Assembly: GCF_028369135.1 (NCBI RefSeq)
Contig: NZ_JAPWHW010000010.1
Coordinates: 62,001 to 126,000, forward strand
Origin: Roseovarius sp. ZX-A-9
GTDB taxonomy: Bacteria > Pseudomonadota > Alphaproteobacteria > Rhodobacterales > Rhodobacteraceae
DNA: 64,000 nucleotides
Direction of reading: 5' to 3'
Shown here: positions 8,802 to 18,183 of the stretch, in pieces
Layout of the letters: the number at the start of each line of letters is the position of its first letter
Position numbering within the stretch: the stretch's first letter is position 1
Position numbers and translations under genes: made by a program
The notes under the pieces: generated by a model
What the model saw: only the letters and a program-made list of their open reading frames with translations
What the model was told of the DNA's origin: nothing
Databases searched by the model: none

Positions 8802-8830
8802 TTGTTAGGTCATAATAATTGACCTATTAT
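8802..8830 (+). promoter_or_regulatory. promoter with embedded palindromic operator before the indolepyruvate oxidoreductase gene
   Basis: TTGTTA (8802-8807), a 17-bp spacer and TATTAT (8825-8830) fit a sigma-70 promoter pointing at the gene at 8889. The space between the two boxes is filled by a 21-bp perfect palindrome: TAGGTCA (8806-8812), a 7-bp AT spacer, TGACCTA (8820-8826). A dimer bound there would cover the polymerase site. The divergent LysR protein or an Lrp/AsnC-type regulator are possible binders (inference). Confidence 0.6.
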
Positions 8831-8888
8831 CGCTCTAGGTTGAAGGACGTCCGCTGACCCAAATGTCCTGACCGATGGGAGGTTCAAG

Positions 8889-11800
8889 ATGAGCAAGCAC
8901 AAGGTTTCGCTGAACGATCGGTTTGATCTGAACAGGCGACAGGTTTTGCTGAACGGCACGCAGGCGCTGGTGCGTTTGATGTTGACGCAGGCGGCCCGCG
9001 ACAAGGCGGCAGGGCTGAACACAGCGGGATATGTGACCGGCTATCGAGGCTCGCCCTTGGGGGCGGTTGATCTGCAGATGACCCGCGCAGAAAAGATCCT
9101 GGCGGAGTCGAACATCAAGTTTCACGAAGGGCTGAACGAAGATCTGGCCGCCACGGCGCTCTGGGGCAGCCAGCAGGCCGAATTGCGCGGTGAGGGCAAG
9201 TATGACGGCGTCTTTGGTCTTTGGTACGGCAAGGGGCCGGGTGTGGACCGCTCCGGCGACGTGATGCGCCACGCCAACATGGCCGGCACCAGCAAGCATG
9301 GCGGCGTGCTGATGGCGATGGGCGATGACCACACCGGCGAGAGCAGTACCGTGCTGCACCAGTCCGAATGGGCGATGGTTGATGCCTATATGCCGGTTGT
9401 CAGCCCCGCAGGTGTGCAGGAAATCCTGGATTACGGCATATACGGATACGCGCTCAGCCGGTTTTCCGGGCTTTGGGTCGGCCTGAAGACGATGAAAGAC
9501 ACGGTCGAGGCGACGTCGGTTGTCGATGGCAGTGTGGATCGGATGCAACTGGTTGTGCCAGAGTTTGACATGCCCGAGGGCGGGCTGAACATCCGTCTGG
9601 GCGACACGCCTCACGCGCAAGAGGCGCGGGTGATCGACTACCGCCGTTTTGCGGCCGAGGCCTTCAGCCGTGCCAACAAGATGGACAAGCGCATGCTGGG
9701 CAAGCGCGGCGCCAAGATCGGCGTTGTCGCGGCGGGCAAGAACTGGCTGGACGTGGTGCATGCGCTGGATTTGCTGGGGATTGATGCGGCAGAGGCCGAG
9801 CGTTTGGGGATCACCGCCTACAAGATCGGTCAGACCTTTCCGCTGGACATGAAAGGCTTTCACGACTGGGCCGAGGATCTGGACCTGATCGTTGTGGTCG
9901 AGGAAAAGCGCAAGCTGATCGAAGTGCAGATCAAGGAGGCTCTTTTTGATGATCCGAATCGGCGCGTCTATGGCTGGTTCAAGGGCGGGGCCGGCGGGAT
10001 GCATCGCGAAGAATTGTTCCCGACGCGCGGTGCGCTCGACCCGATCATGATTGCCGAGAAACTGGGCGGCATCCTGATCGAAGAGGGCCGGGGCACCGAC
10101 CGGATCAAGGCCGGGTTGTCCCGGCTGGCCGAAGCGCGCGCCGGAGACAACGCCGAAGAGATTGCCAGCCGTCTGCCGTATTTCTGCTCTGGCTGCCCGC
10201 ATAACAGCTCGACCAGGCTGCCTGAGGGCAGTCGCGCCTATGCCGGGATCGGCTGCCATTACATGGTGCAGTGGATGGACCGCGAGACCACCGGCTTTAC
10301 CCATATGGGGGGCGAGGGGGCCAACTGGATCGGCGAGGCACCGTTCTCCACCCGCGATCACGTGTTCCAGAACCTTGGCGATGGCACCTACAACCATTCG
10401 GGCGTGCAGGCGATCCGCGCGGCGCTCGCGTCGGATGCGAACATTACCTACAAGATCCTCTATAACGATGCCGTTGCCATGACCGGTGGCCAGCCCAACG
10501 AGGGCGGGCTGGATGCGCCGCGCATCGTGCGCGAGATCAAGGCGATGGGCGTCGCGGAACTGGTCGTCGTTTATGACGAAAAGGAAGACGTTGATTTCAA
10601 AGCCTTCCCACAAGGCACTGAATTCAAGGAACGGGCCGAGCTGATGGATGTGCAGAAACGCATGTCCAAGGTCAAAGGCGTTTCGGCCATCGTCTATATC
10701 CAGACCTGCGCCGCCGAGAAGCGCCGCCGCCGCAAGCGCGGCCTGTTTCCGGACCCGGACAAGCGCGTGTTCATCAATACGGATGTTTGCGAGGGCTGCG
10801 GTGATTGCGGGGTGCAATCGAACTGCGTGTCCGTCGTTCCGGTGGAAACCGAGCTGGGGCGCAAGCGGGCGATTGACCAGTCGTCCTGCAACAAGGATTT
10901 CAGCTGTCTCAAAGGGTTCTGCCCCAGCTTTGTCACCCTGGAAGGTGCCAAGATCCGCAAGGGGGCGACGACAGAGTTGAAACTGCCGGATATGCCTCTG
11001 CCCGAACTGCCAGCGATCAAGCGCACCCATAACGTCGTGATCACCGGCGTCGGCGGCACCGGTGTCGTGACCATCGGCGCGGTATTGGCGCAGGCCGCAC
11101 AGATCGACGGCAAGGGGGCGGGCATGATGGAGATGGCCGGCCTGGCCCAAAAGGGCGGCGCGGTGCATATCCATTGCCGTATTGCCGAAGACCCGGACGA
11201 TATCAGCGCGATCCGCGTTGCAACGGGTGAGTGCCACGCGCTGATTGGTGGCGATCTGGTGGTCTCTGCCGGGGCCAAGACGCTGGGCCTGACGGCACGC
11301 GGGCGCACCGGTGCTGTGGTCAATAGCCACGAGATCATCACCGGCGATTTCACCCGCGACACGGCGTTCAAACTGCCTACTGACAGGTTGACCTTGGCGC
11401 TGGAGGCGCGGCTGGGCAGCGATGTGCAGCTGTTTGATGCGTCCGAGCTGGCCAAGGCGGTGATGGGCGATTCGATCTTTTCCAACATGATGATCTTTGG
11501 CGCGGCATGGCAGCGCGGCCTGATCCCGATCAGCCACGACGCGATTGCCGAGGCGATCGCGCTGAACGGCACGGCGGTCGAGAAGAACCTGCGCGCCTTT
11601 GAGATTGGGCGCTGGGCGGCACTCTATCCGCAGGATGCGGCCCGGATCGGGGCGCCGAACGTGATCGAGATGCCCAAGACACTGGAAGACAAGATCGCGT
11701 ATCGCGCCGATCAATTGGTGGCCTACCAGGGCAAGGGACTGGCCAAGCGGTATCGCAAGCTGGTCGATGGCATCACGGACAAGGCGGTGCGCGAGGCCGT

Positions 11801-12305
11801 GGCTTTGGGCTATCACAAGCTCTTGTCCTACAAGGACGAGTACGAGGTCGCGCGCCTACTCTTGAGCAGCCGGGACAAGGCGAAAGCCGAATTCGAGGGC
11901 GATTTCAACATGCGCTTTCATCTCGCACCGCCGTTTATGGCCAAGATGGGCAGCGATGGTCGCCCGCAGAAGCGCGAATTTGGCCCGTGGATGGAGCGGC
12001 CCATGCGTCTGCTGGCAAAGCTGCGCAAGCTGCGCGGCACCCCGCTGGATGTTTTTGGCTACACCAAGGAACGCAAGATGGAGCGCGCGCTGATCAAGCA
12101 ATACGAGGCTGATATGGCCGAGGCGCTGCCCAAGCTGACGGATGAGACCCGCGATCTGATCGTGGCGCTGGCCGAACTGCCGTTGCAGATCCGTGGCTTT
12201 GGCCCGGTGAAGGCGAAAAACGAGGCCAAGGCTGCAAAGTCCCGCGAGGCTCTGCTGTCTGCGATCCGCGCCGGTGGCAGTGATTCGAGCATCGCGGCGC
12301 AGTGA
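8889..12305 (+). CDS. indolepyruvate ferredoxin oxidoreductase, fused alpha/beta form
   Basis: 1138 residues, matching the long single-chain form of 2-oxoacid:ferredoxin oxidoreductases found in proteobacteria. It oxidatively decarboxylates aryl-pyruvates (from aromatic amino acid transamination) to acyl-CoA with thiamine diphosphate and reduces ferredoxin. Regions in order: N-terminal pyrimidine-binding and TPP domains (GLWYGKGPGVDRSGD near 110-125; GIGCHYM and HMGGEGANW near 455-480), a 4Fe-4S segment DVCEGCGDCG starting at Cys634, and a gamma-type domain with GVGGTGVVTIG. ATG at 8889. It appears monocistronic behind a regulated promoter. Confidence 0.92.
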   Translation: MSKHKVSLNDRFDLNRRQVLLNGTQALVRLMLTQAARDKAAGLNTAGYVTGYRGSPLGAVDLQMTRAEKILAESNIKFHEGLNEDLAATALWGSQQAELRGEGKYDGVFGLWYGKGPGVDRSGDVMRHANMAGTSKHGGVLMAMGDDHTGESSTVLHQSEWAMVDAYMPVVSPAGVQEILDYGIYGYALSRFSGLWVGLKTMKDTVEATSVVDGSVDRMQLVVPEFDMPEGGLNIRLGDTPHAQEARVIDYRRFAAEAFSRANKMDKRMLGKRGAKIGVVAAGKNWLDVVHALDLLGIDAAEAERLGITAYKIGQTFPLDMKGFHDWAEDLDLIVVVEEKRKLIEVQIKEALFDDPNRRVYGWFKGGAGGMHREELFPTRGALDPIMIAEKLGGILIEEGRGTDRIKAGLSRLAEARAGDNAEEIASRLPYFCSGCPHNSSTRLPEGSRAYAGIGCHYMVQWMDRETTGFTHMGGEGANWIGEAPFSTRDHVFQNLGDGTYNHSGVQAIRAALASDANITYKILYNDAVAMTGGQPNEGGLDAPRIVREIKAMGVAELVVVYDEKEDVDFKAFPQGTEFKERAELMDVQKRMSKVKGVSAIVYIQTCAAEKRRRRKRGLFPDPDKRVFINTDVCEGCGDCGVQSNCVSVVPVETELGRKRAIDQSSCNKDFSCLKGFCPSFVTLEGAKIRKGATTELKLPDMPLPELPAIKRTHNVVITGVGGTGVVTIGAVLAQAAQIDGKGAGMMEMAGLAQKGGAVHIHCRIAEDPDDISAIRVATGECHALIGGDLVVSAGAKTLGLTARGRTGAVVNSHEIITGDFTRDTAFKLPTDRLTLALEARLGSDVQLFDASELAKAVMGDSIFSNMMIFGAAWQRGLIPISHDAIAEAIALNGTAVEKNLRAFEIGRWAALYPQDAARIGAPNVIEMPKTLEDKIAYRADQLVAYQGKGLAKRYRKLVDGITDKAVREAVALGYHKLLSYKDEYEVARLLLSSRDKAKAEFEGDFNMRFHLAPPFMAKMGSDGRPQKREFGPWMERPMRLLAKLRKLRGTPLDVFGYTKERKMERALIKQYEADMAEALPKLTDETRDLIVALAELPLQIRGFGPVKAKNEAKAAKSREALLSAIRAGGSDSSIAAQ

Positions 12306-12413
12306 TCCGGGCACGTGATGCGGCGCGCACCAATTCGGGCGTAACCGTGCCGGGGGCGAAATCCGGGATGGAATTCCCACAGGTGACGACGTATTAGCTG
12401 TGCCCAGGACCGA

Positions 12414-12436
12414 TTGACCGAACGGGCATCGGTCAA
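12414..12436. repeat. inverted repeat upstream of murI
   Basis: TTGACCGA (12414-12421) and TCGGTCAA (12429-12436) are exact reverse complements around a 7-bp spacer. A second, weaker repeat GGACCG/CGGTCC lies at 12448-12469, just before the murI ribosome-binding region. It could be an operator or mRNA structure. The rest of the 180-bp gap after the oxidoreductase gene shows nothing else. Confidence 0.55.
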
Positions 12437-12485
12437 AGGTGGAAACAGGACCGACAGGCGCGCCGGTCCAGGGGCGGGCAAAGCG

Positions 12486-13298
12486 ATGGCAGTTGGTATT
12501 TTCGACAGTGGATTGGGCGGGCTGACCGTGCTGGACGCAGCGCAGGCGCGGCTGCCGGATGTGCCGTTTGTCTATCTGGGTGACAATGCGCATGCGCCCT
12601 ACGGGGTGCGCGATGCGGAGGATGTCCATAACCTGACCCGTGCCAATGTGCACAGGCTGTGGGACGAGGGCTGTGATCTGGTCATTCTGGCCTGCAACAC
12701 CGCCTCGGCCGCTGCCTTGCGGCGCATGCAGGAGGCCGGCGTGCCGCAGGGCAAGCGTGTGCTGGGTGTCTTCGTGCCGCTGATCGAGGCATTGACGGAA
12801 CGGGAATGGGGCGACAATTCACCGCCGCGCGAGGTCGCGGTGAAGCATGTGGCGCTCTTTGCCACGCCCGCGACGGTGCGCAGCCGCGCGTTCCAGCGCG
12901 AGCTGGCGTTTCGCGCCATCGGCGTGGATGTCGAGGCGCAGGCCTGTGGCGGCGTGGTCGATGCCATCGAAGAGGGTGATCTGATCCTTGCCGAGGCACT
13001 GGTGCGCAGCCATGTGGACGCGTTGAAGCGCAAGATGCCGGAGCCGCAGGCGGCGATTCTGGGATGCACGCATTATCCGTTGATGGAGCAGGTCTTTCAG
13101 GCGGCGCTGGGCGAGGGCGTTTCGGTCTATAGTCAGGCGTCGCTGGTGGCCGAAAGCCTGGCCGATTACCTGACGCGTCATCCGAACATGACCGGCGCGG
13201 GCACCGAGAGCCGGTATCTGACCACCGGGGATGCCAGCCGCGTGTCGGACCGCGCAACGCAATTCCTGCGACGACAGATCACGTTTCAGGCTGCCTAA
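12486..13298 (+). CDS. murI: glutamate racemase
   Basis: 270 residues, normal length. MurI supplies D-glutamate for peptidoglycan. Both catalytic cysteines are present, Cys70 in LACNTASA and Cys194 in LGCTHYPLM, along with the N-terminal [13 protein letters not shown]. The frame is open upstream to 12414, but ATG 12486 starts the conserved protein and follows GGGCGGGCAAAGCG. Next on the same strand is argC. Confidence 0.95.
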   Translation: MAVGIFDSGLGGLTVLDAAQARLPDVPFVYLGDNAHAPYGVRDAEDVHNLTRANVHRLWDEGCDLVILACNTASAAALRRMQEAGVPQGKRVLGVFVPLIEALTEREWGDNSPPREVAVKHVALFATPATVRSRAFQRELAFRAIGVDVEAQACGGVVDAIEEGDLILAEALVRSHVDALKRKMPEPQAAILGCTHYPLMEQVFQAALGEGVSVYSQASLVAESLADYLTRHPNMTGAGTESRYLTTGDASRVSDRATQFLRRQITFQAA

Positions 13299-13387
13299 GC
13301 GGCCGCTTGTCAGGCTCTTGCGGGTGTTCTTCGCTCTGGTTGCGCCGTCGTTCCCCAATTCCCATGAACAAGAACGGGATACTTACC

Positions 13388-14416
13388 ATGACACATTCCA
13401 TCGCCATCCTTGGCGCATCGGGCTACACCGGGGCCGAACTGGTCCGGCTGATTGCCACCCATCCGAACATGCAGATCAAGGCGCTGGGTGCCAATTCCAA
13501 GGCAGGCCAGTCGATGGCGGACGTCTTTCCGCATCTGCGCCACCTTGATCTGCCGGACCTCGTGACCATCGACGAGATTGATTTCTCCGGCATCGACCTG
13601 TGCTTTTGTGCGCTGCCCCATGCCACCAGCCAGGCGGTCATTCGCGACCTGCCCAAGACGTTGAAGATTGTCGATCTCAGCGCCGACTTCCGGCTGCGCG
13701 ATCCAGACGTCTACGCCAAGTGGTACGGCGGGGCGCATGCGGCGCTGGAGTGTCAGGCCGAGGCAGTTTACGGGCTGACCGAGTTCTACCGCGAAGACAT
13801 TCGCGGCGCGCGTCTGGTGGCGGGCACGGGGTGCAACGCGGCGACCGGGCAATATGCCCTGCGGCCTTTGATCGCGGGCAAGTTGATCGATCTGGACGAT
13901 ATCATCATCGACCTCAAGACCGGGGTGAGCGGCGCGGGCCGCAGCCTGAAGGAAAATCTGCTGCATGCAGAGCTGTCAGAGGGCGCGCATGCCTACGGCG
14001 TGGGTGGCACACATCGGCACCTTGCTGAGTTCGATCAGGAATTTTCCGCTATTGCAGGGCGCGAGGTGAAAGTGCAGTTCACGCCGCATTTATTGCCTGC
14101 AAACAGAGGGATAATTGCCACTGTTTACGTGAAGGGCGAGCCTGAGGCGATCCATGCGGCGCTGGCTGGCGCCTATGCGGACGAGCCGTTTCTGCAAGTG
14201 TTGCCCTATGGCCAGACCCCAAGCACGCGGCACATCCGGGGCAGCAATTTCTGCCATATCGGCGTCAGCGGCGACCGCATCCCAGGACGCGCCATCGTCA
14301 TTGCTGTACTGGATAACCTGACCAAGGGCTCCAGCGGACAGGCCTTGCAGAACGCCAATCTGATGTTAGGTGAGGAGGAGACCGCCGGGCTGATGTTGGC
14401 TCCGGTTTTCCCGTAA
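13388..14416 (+). CDS. argC: N-acetyl-gamma-glutamyl-phosphate reductase
   Basis: 342 residues, the class 1 length. This NADPH-dependent step of arginine synthesis converts N-acetylglutamyl phosphate to the semialdehyde. The nucleotide-binding start is [15 protein letters not shown] and the catalytic cysteine is Cys149 in GTGCNAATG. The open frame begins at 13307, but ATG 13388 starts the conserved fold. It is followed 24 bp later by ccmE. Confidence 0.96.
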   Translation: MTHSIAILGASGYTGAELVRLIATHPNMQIKALGANSKAGQSMADVFPHLRHLDLPDLVTIDEIDFSGIDLCFCALPHATSQAVIRDLPKTLKIVDLSADFRLRDPDVYAKWYGGAHAALECQAEAVYGLTEFYREDIRGARLVAGTGCNAATGQYALRPLIAGKLIDLDDIIIDLKTGVSGAGRSLKENLLHAELSEGAHAYGVGGTHRHLAEFDQEFSAIAGREVKVQFTPHLLPANRGIIATVYVKGEPEAIHAALAGAYADEPFLQVLPYGQTPSTRHIRGSNFCHIGVSGDRIPGRAIVIAVLDNLTKGSSGQALQNANLMLGEEETAGLMLAPVFP

Positions 14417-14440
14417 CGTGACCGGACCGCAGGCCGCCCG

Positions 14441-14887
14441 ATGAAATCGCTCAAGAAACAGCGCCGCATTCAGATCATCGCCCTGGCCGGGGTGGCGTTG
14501 ATCCTGTCGACGGTGCTGATTGGCTACGCGATGCGCGACGGCATCAACTTCTTTCGCAGCCCGAGCGAGGTCATTGCGGCTCCGCCAAGCCCGACCGAAG
14601 TGTTTCGGATTGGCGGGCTGGTCGAGACCGGCACGCTGCAACGCGGCCAGGGCGAGACGGTGCGCTTTTCCGTGACCGATGGCGGGGCGTCCATTCCGGT
14701 GGAATATACCGGCGTCCTGCCTGATCTTTTCGAGGAGAATCAGGGCATGGTGGGGCTTGGCCGCTATGACGGTGCGATTTTCACCGCGACCGAGATCCTT
14801 GCCAAGCATGATGAAAGCTATATGCCCAAGGAAGTGGTGGATGCGCTGAAAGAGCAGGGCGTCTACCAGGAACCGTCCGATGGGTAA
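14441..14887 (+). CDS. ccmE: cytochrome c maturation heme chaperone CcmE
   Basis: 148 residues with one N-terminal membrane anchor (about residues 11-30) and a periplasmic OB-fold. The heme-binding motif is His123 with Tyr127 in KHDESYMPKEV. CcmE takes heme from CcmC/CcmAB and passes it to CcmFH for attachment to apocytochromes c. The ccm genes continue at 16204, interrupted by two phage-type lysis genes. Confidence 0.95.
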   Translation: MKSLKKQRRIQIIALAGVALILSTVLIGYAMRDGINFFRSPSEVIAAPPSPTEVFRIGGLVETGTLQRGQGETVRFSVTDGGASIPVEYTGVLPDLFEENQGMVGLGRYDGAIFTATEILAKHDESYMPKEVVDALKEQGVYQEPSDG

Positions 14888-14899
14888 ACGCGCCCTTAA
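14885..14899. promoter_or_regulatory. candidate CtrA-binding site before the GTA lysis genes
   Basis: TAAA-N7-TTAA (then C) differs in one base from the CtrA consensus TTAA-N7-TTAA and lies 53 bp before the endolysin start. CtrA is known to be needed for gene transfer agent release in Rhodobacter capsulatus. The first half overlaps the ccmE stop. Suggestive only. Confidence 0.35.
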
Positions 14900-14951
14900 C
14901 GGCTAAGGCGCAGCCTTTCTCCTCGCAAGTCGAGGGCAAAGGGGCCGCCAG

Positions 14952-15563
14952 ATGAAATCAGTTGAACAGATTGCCAGTGAAATCGTCGCCCGCGAGGGGG
15001 GCTTTGTCGACGACCCGGATGACCCGGGTGGGGCGACCAAATACGGCGTGACCATCCATACGATGCGTCGCCTTGGTCTGGATCTGACCGGGGACGGAAA
15101 GATCGACACCAGCGATGTGCGCGCGTTGAGCCGCTCGCAGGCCGAAACGATCTTTGTCCGGCACTACTTTGAACGGCCCGGCATCGGCAGACTGCCCGAG
15201 GTTCTGCAGGCCAGCGTGTTCGACATGTATGTGAATGCCGGAGCCAATGCGGTGAAAATCCTGCAACGTCTGCTGCGCCGCATGGGCCATGACATCGCCG
15301 TGGACGGGGCCATCGGCCCGCAAACCATCGCTGCTGCGGCCCGCGCCGCTGCCGATGCGCCCGATCACATCGCCGATGCCTACGCGATCGCGCGGCGCAA
15401 CTATTACTTTCACCTCGCCGACAGCCGCCCGGCCAGCCGCAAATATGCCCGCACCCGCTCGGGCGGCAAGGGCGGGTGGATCCGGCGCGCCGAAGAGTTC
15501 ATGTCTCGCCGCTATCACCTGAGCGCGGCCGAGTTCAATGAAAGGGTCGCGGCATGGGACTGA
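14952..15563 (+). CDS. GTA-type endolysin (glycoside hydrolase 108 family muramidase)
   Basis: 203 residues: an N-terminal GH108 domain with the catalytic Glu15 in REGGFVDDPDDPGGATKYGV and a C-terminal PG_binding_3-like region (DIAVDGAIGPQTIAAA). No signal peptide is visible, so it depends on a holin for access to the wall. In Rhodobacter capsulatus the endolysin that releases gene transfer agent particles is encoded in the same setting, away from the main GTA cluster. The stop overlaps the holin start by 10 bp, a two-gene lysis cassette. Confidence 0.88.
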   Translation: MKSVEQIASEIVAREGGFVDDPDDPGGATKYGVTIHTMRRLGLDLTGDGKIDTSDVRALSRSQAETIFVRHYFERPGIGRLPEVLQASVFDMYVNAGANAVKILQRLLRRMGHDIAVDGAIGPQTIAAAARAAADAPDHIADAYAIARRNYYFHLADSRPASRKYARTRSGGKGGWIRRAEEFMSRRYHLSAAEFNERVAAWD

Positions 15564-16120
15564 TCGAGAGAGTGTTGGCCATGGTGTTCGGCAATGGCCG
15601 CAACGTGGTGGTCGAGGCGGCAGAGGTGTTTCGCGAAAACGCCGAAGCCGGTGCGAAGCGGCGCACTGAAGAGCGTGCGCAGGCACTGGAACAGTTCGCC
15701 GCAGAGTTCGCGGCCCGCCAGCGGGGCGGTTTCGATCGTTTCATGGATGGTGTGAACCGCCTGCCGCGTCCGGCGCTGGCGATGGGCACGCTGGGGCTCT
15801 TTGTCGCCGCGATGGTGGATCCGATATGGTTCGCCGCGCGGATGCAGGGCATCGCGTTGGTGCCAGAGCCGTTATGGTGGCTGCTGGGCGTGGTCGTGTC
15901 GTTCTATTTTGGTGCGCGGCATCAGTTCAAGGGACAGGAGTTTCAGCGATCCATCGCCAGCACGCTGGCACAGACGCCGCAGGTGATCGCCAATATTGAT
16001 GCGCTGGAAAGGCTGGATCGCAGGGCCGCAGAGGCGGGCGATGGTATTTCGATTGCCGATGCAGGCGACACCGAACCGAACGCGGCGTTGGAGGAGTGGC
16101 GGCGCAGCCGACGCGCTTGA
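15554..16120 (+). CDS. GTA-type holin (3TM family)
   Basis: 188 residues. An N-terminal amphipathic part with a charged helix (residues 15-60) is followed by hydrophobic segments around 74-92 and 103-118, and a charged cytoplasmic tail. The pattern RPALAMGTLGLFVAAMVDPIWF, then WWLLGVVVSFYFGARH, fits the Pfam GTA_holin_3TM family. Holins open the inner membrane so the endolysin reaches peptidoglycan. It is translationally coupled to the endolysin and followed by ccmF. Confidence 0.82.
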   Translation: MGLIERVLAMVFGNGRNVVVEAAEVFRENAEAGAKRRTEERAQALEQFAAEFAARQRGGFDRFMDGVNRLPRPALAMGTLGLFVAAMVDPIWFAARMQGIALVPEPLWWLLGVVVSFYFGARHQFKGQEFQRSIASTLAQTPQVIANIDALERLDRRAAEAGDGISIADAGDTEPNAALEEWRRSRRA

Positions 16121-16203
16121 GAACGCCCAGCCCGCGACAATGTGTTCACCCCGGCGCGCCGATTGCGATTGGCGCGCCGGTGCCTTCGGCCTATGATAAG
16201 CGC

Positions 16204-18183
16204 ATGATTACAGAGCTTGGCCATTTTGCCCTGATCCTCGCCTTTTGCGTGGCCTGCGTTCAGGCCGTTCTGCCGCTGATCGGTGCACATAAGCGTTGGC
16301 CCGGCTGGATGGCGGTGGCGGCCCCGGCGGCGACCGCGCAATTCCTGTTGACCGCCGCAAGTTTCGCGGCGCTCACTTGGGCATTTGTCACTTCGGATTT
16401 CTCGTTACGGCTGGTGACGCTCAACAGCCATTCGGCCAAGCCGCTGCTTTACAAGATCACCGGCGTCTGGGGCAATCACGAAGGCTCGATGCTGTTGTGG
16501 ATCCTGATTGTCACGCTCTTCGGGGCTTGCGTGGCCTGGTTCGGCACCAACCTGCCTCCCAGCCTGAAGGCGCGTGTGCTGGCGGTGCAGGCGATGATCG
16601 GTGTGGCATTCCTTGCCTTTCTCATCTTCACGTCCAACCCCTTCCTGCGTCTTGTGGTGCCACCCTTTGACGGGCAGGATCTCAACCCGCTGTTGCAGGA
16701 TCCCGGCCTCGCGTTCCATCCGCCGTTCCTCTATCTGGGCTATGTCGGCCTCTCGATGACTTACAGCTTTGCCATCGCTGCCTTGATCGAAGGGCGCGTC
16801 GATGCCGCTTGGGGGCGCTGGGTGCGGCCCTATACGCTGGCGGCGTGGATCTTCCTGACCATCGGGATCGCACTGGGCAGTTGGTGGGCCTATTACGAGC
16901 TGGGTTGGGGCGGTTTCTGGTTCTGGGACCCGGTCGAGAATGCCAGCTTCATGCCGTGGCTGATCGCGGCGGCGCTGCTGCATTCCGCCATCGTGGTGGA
17001 AAAGCGCGAAAGCCTGAAAAGCTGGACGATCCTGCTGGCCATCATCGCTTTTGGATTCTCGATGATCGGGGCGTTCATCACCCGGTCGGGCGTTCTGACC
17101 AGCGTACATGCCTTTGCCAATGATCCTGAACGCGGGATGTTCCTGCTGGCGATCACGGCGCTGTTCATGATGGGCGGGTTAACCATGTTTGCCGCGCGCG
17201 CCAGTGCGATGCAGGCCAAGGGTGTTTTTGCCGTCAAAAGCCGCGAATCGATGTTGGTTCTGAACAATCTGCTGCTTGGCGTGGCCTGTTTCATCGTCTT
17301 TGTCGGCACCATCTGGCCGCTAGTGTCCGAGCTGTTCTTTGACCGCAAGCTGTCGGTCGGGGCGCCTTTCTTCGATCTTGCCTTCACGCCTTTCATGGTG
17401 TTGCTGGGCCTCGTGTTGCCGGTGGGTGCGATGCTGCCGTGGAAACGCGGATCGTTCGGGCGCATCCTCCGAGCGTTGGCCCCGGCATTCGTGCTGGCCA
17501 TTGCGGCGGGGTTGCTGGCCTTTGCGATGCAGACCGGACGCAGCGCGCTTGGGCCGATGGGCCTGTTTCTGGCGGCGTGGCTGGTGGGAGGATCGGTGAC
17601 CGACCTGTGGACGCGTACCGGACGCACCGGGGATATCAGGGACCGGCTGCGCCGTCTGACGCGCCTGCCGCGCGCCGACTGGGGCAAGGCGGTGGCGCAT
17701 GGCGGTCTGGGGATCACGATGGCCGGCGTGGCCGCGATGAATGCTTGGGCGACCGAGGATATCCGCGTGGCGCAGGTCGGCGACAGCATTGACCTGGCAG
17801 GCTATACCGTGACGCTCGACGATGTGCGCCGGGTGCAGGGGCCGAACTATATCTCGACCACCGGCGATTTCACCCTGACACGCGGCGACGATGTGATCGG
17901 TGTGCTGCATCCCGAGAAACGGTTCTATCCGGTCGCGCAGATGCCGACCACCGAGGCCGGTATCGATAACGGGTTTTTGCGCGATATCTACGTAGTGATC
18001 GGCGACCCGCAGGATGGTGGTGGCTGGGCGGTGCGTACCTATCACAAGCCGCTGGCCAACTGGATCTGGGGCGGCGCGATCCTGATGGCGTTGGGCGGCA
18101 TGCTGTCGCTGAGTGACCGGCGCTACCGCGTGGCCGCCGGCGCGCGCAAAGTGGCACCGGTGCAAGGGGTGCCTGCGGAATGA
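16204..18183 (+). CDS. ccmF: heme lyase CcmF (cytochrome c biogenesis)
   Basis: 659 residues, a polytopic inner-membrane protein. The tryptophan-rich heme-handling motif GWGGFWFWDPVENASFMPWL lies near residues 235-255. With CcmH it ligates heme to apocytochrome c. The start is ATG 16204 (MITELGHFALIL); an in-frame extension to 16096 lies inside the holin's end and is not convincing. The stop overlaps ccmH by ATGA. Confidence 0.95.
   Translation: MITELGHFALILAFCVACVQAVLPLIGAHKRWPGWMAVAAPAATAQFLLTAASFAALTWAFVTSDFSLRLVTLNSHSAKPLLYKITGVWGNHEGSMLLWILIVTLFGACVAWFGTNLPPSLKARVLAVQAMIGVAFLAFLIFTSNPFLRLVVPPFDGQDLNPLLQDPGLAFHPPFLYLGYVGLSMTYSFAIAALIEGRVDAAWGRWVRPYTLAAWIFLTIGIALGSWWAYYELGWGGFWFWDPVENASFMPWLIAAALLHSAIVVEKRESLKSWTILLAIIAFGFSMIGAFITRSGVLTSVHAFANDPERGMFLLAITALFMMGGLTMFAARASAMQAKGVFAVKSRESMLVLNNLLLGVACFIVFVGTIWPLVSELFFDRKLSVGAPFFDLAFTPFMVLLGLVLPVGAMLPWKRGSFGRILRALAPAFVLAIAAGLLAFAMQTGRSALGPMGLFLAAWLVGGSVTDLWTRTGRTGDIRDRLRRLTRLPRADWGKAVAHGGLGITMAGVAAMNAWATEDIRVAQVGDSIDLAGYTVTLDDVRRVQGPNYISTTGDFTLTRGDDVIGVLHPEKRFYPVAQMPTTEAGIDNGFLRDIYVVIGDPQDGGGWAVRTYHKPLANWIWGGAILMALGGMLSLSDRRYRVAAGARKVAPVQGVPAE

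Noticed and set aside
8835..11816. 993-codon minus-strand frame opposite the indolepyruvate oxidoreductase gene
   Set aside because: Antisense shadow of a high-GC gene; composition rich in His, Arg and Gln with no family motif, while the plus strand encodes a full enzyme.
14952..16120. Prophage
   Set aside because: Only the two lysis genes are present, without integrase, terminase or structural genes; GTA-type location explains them better.
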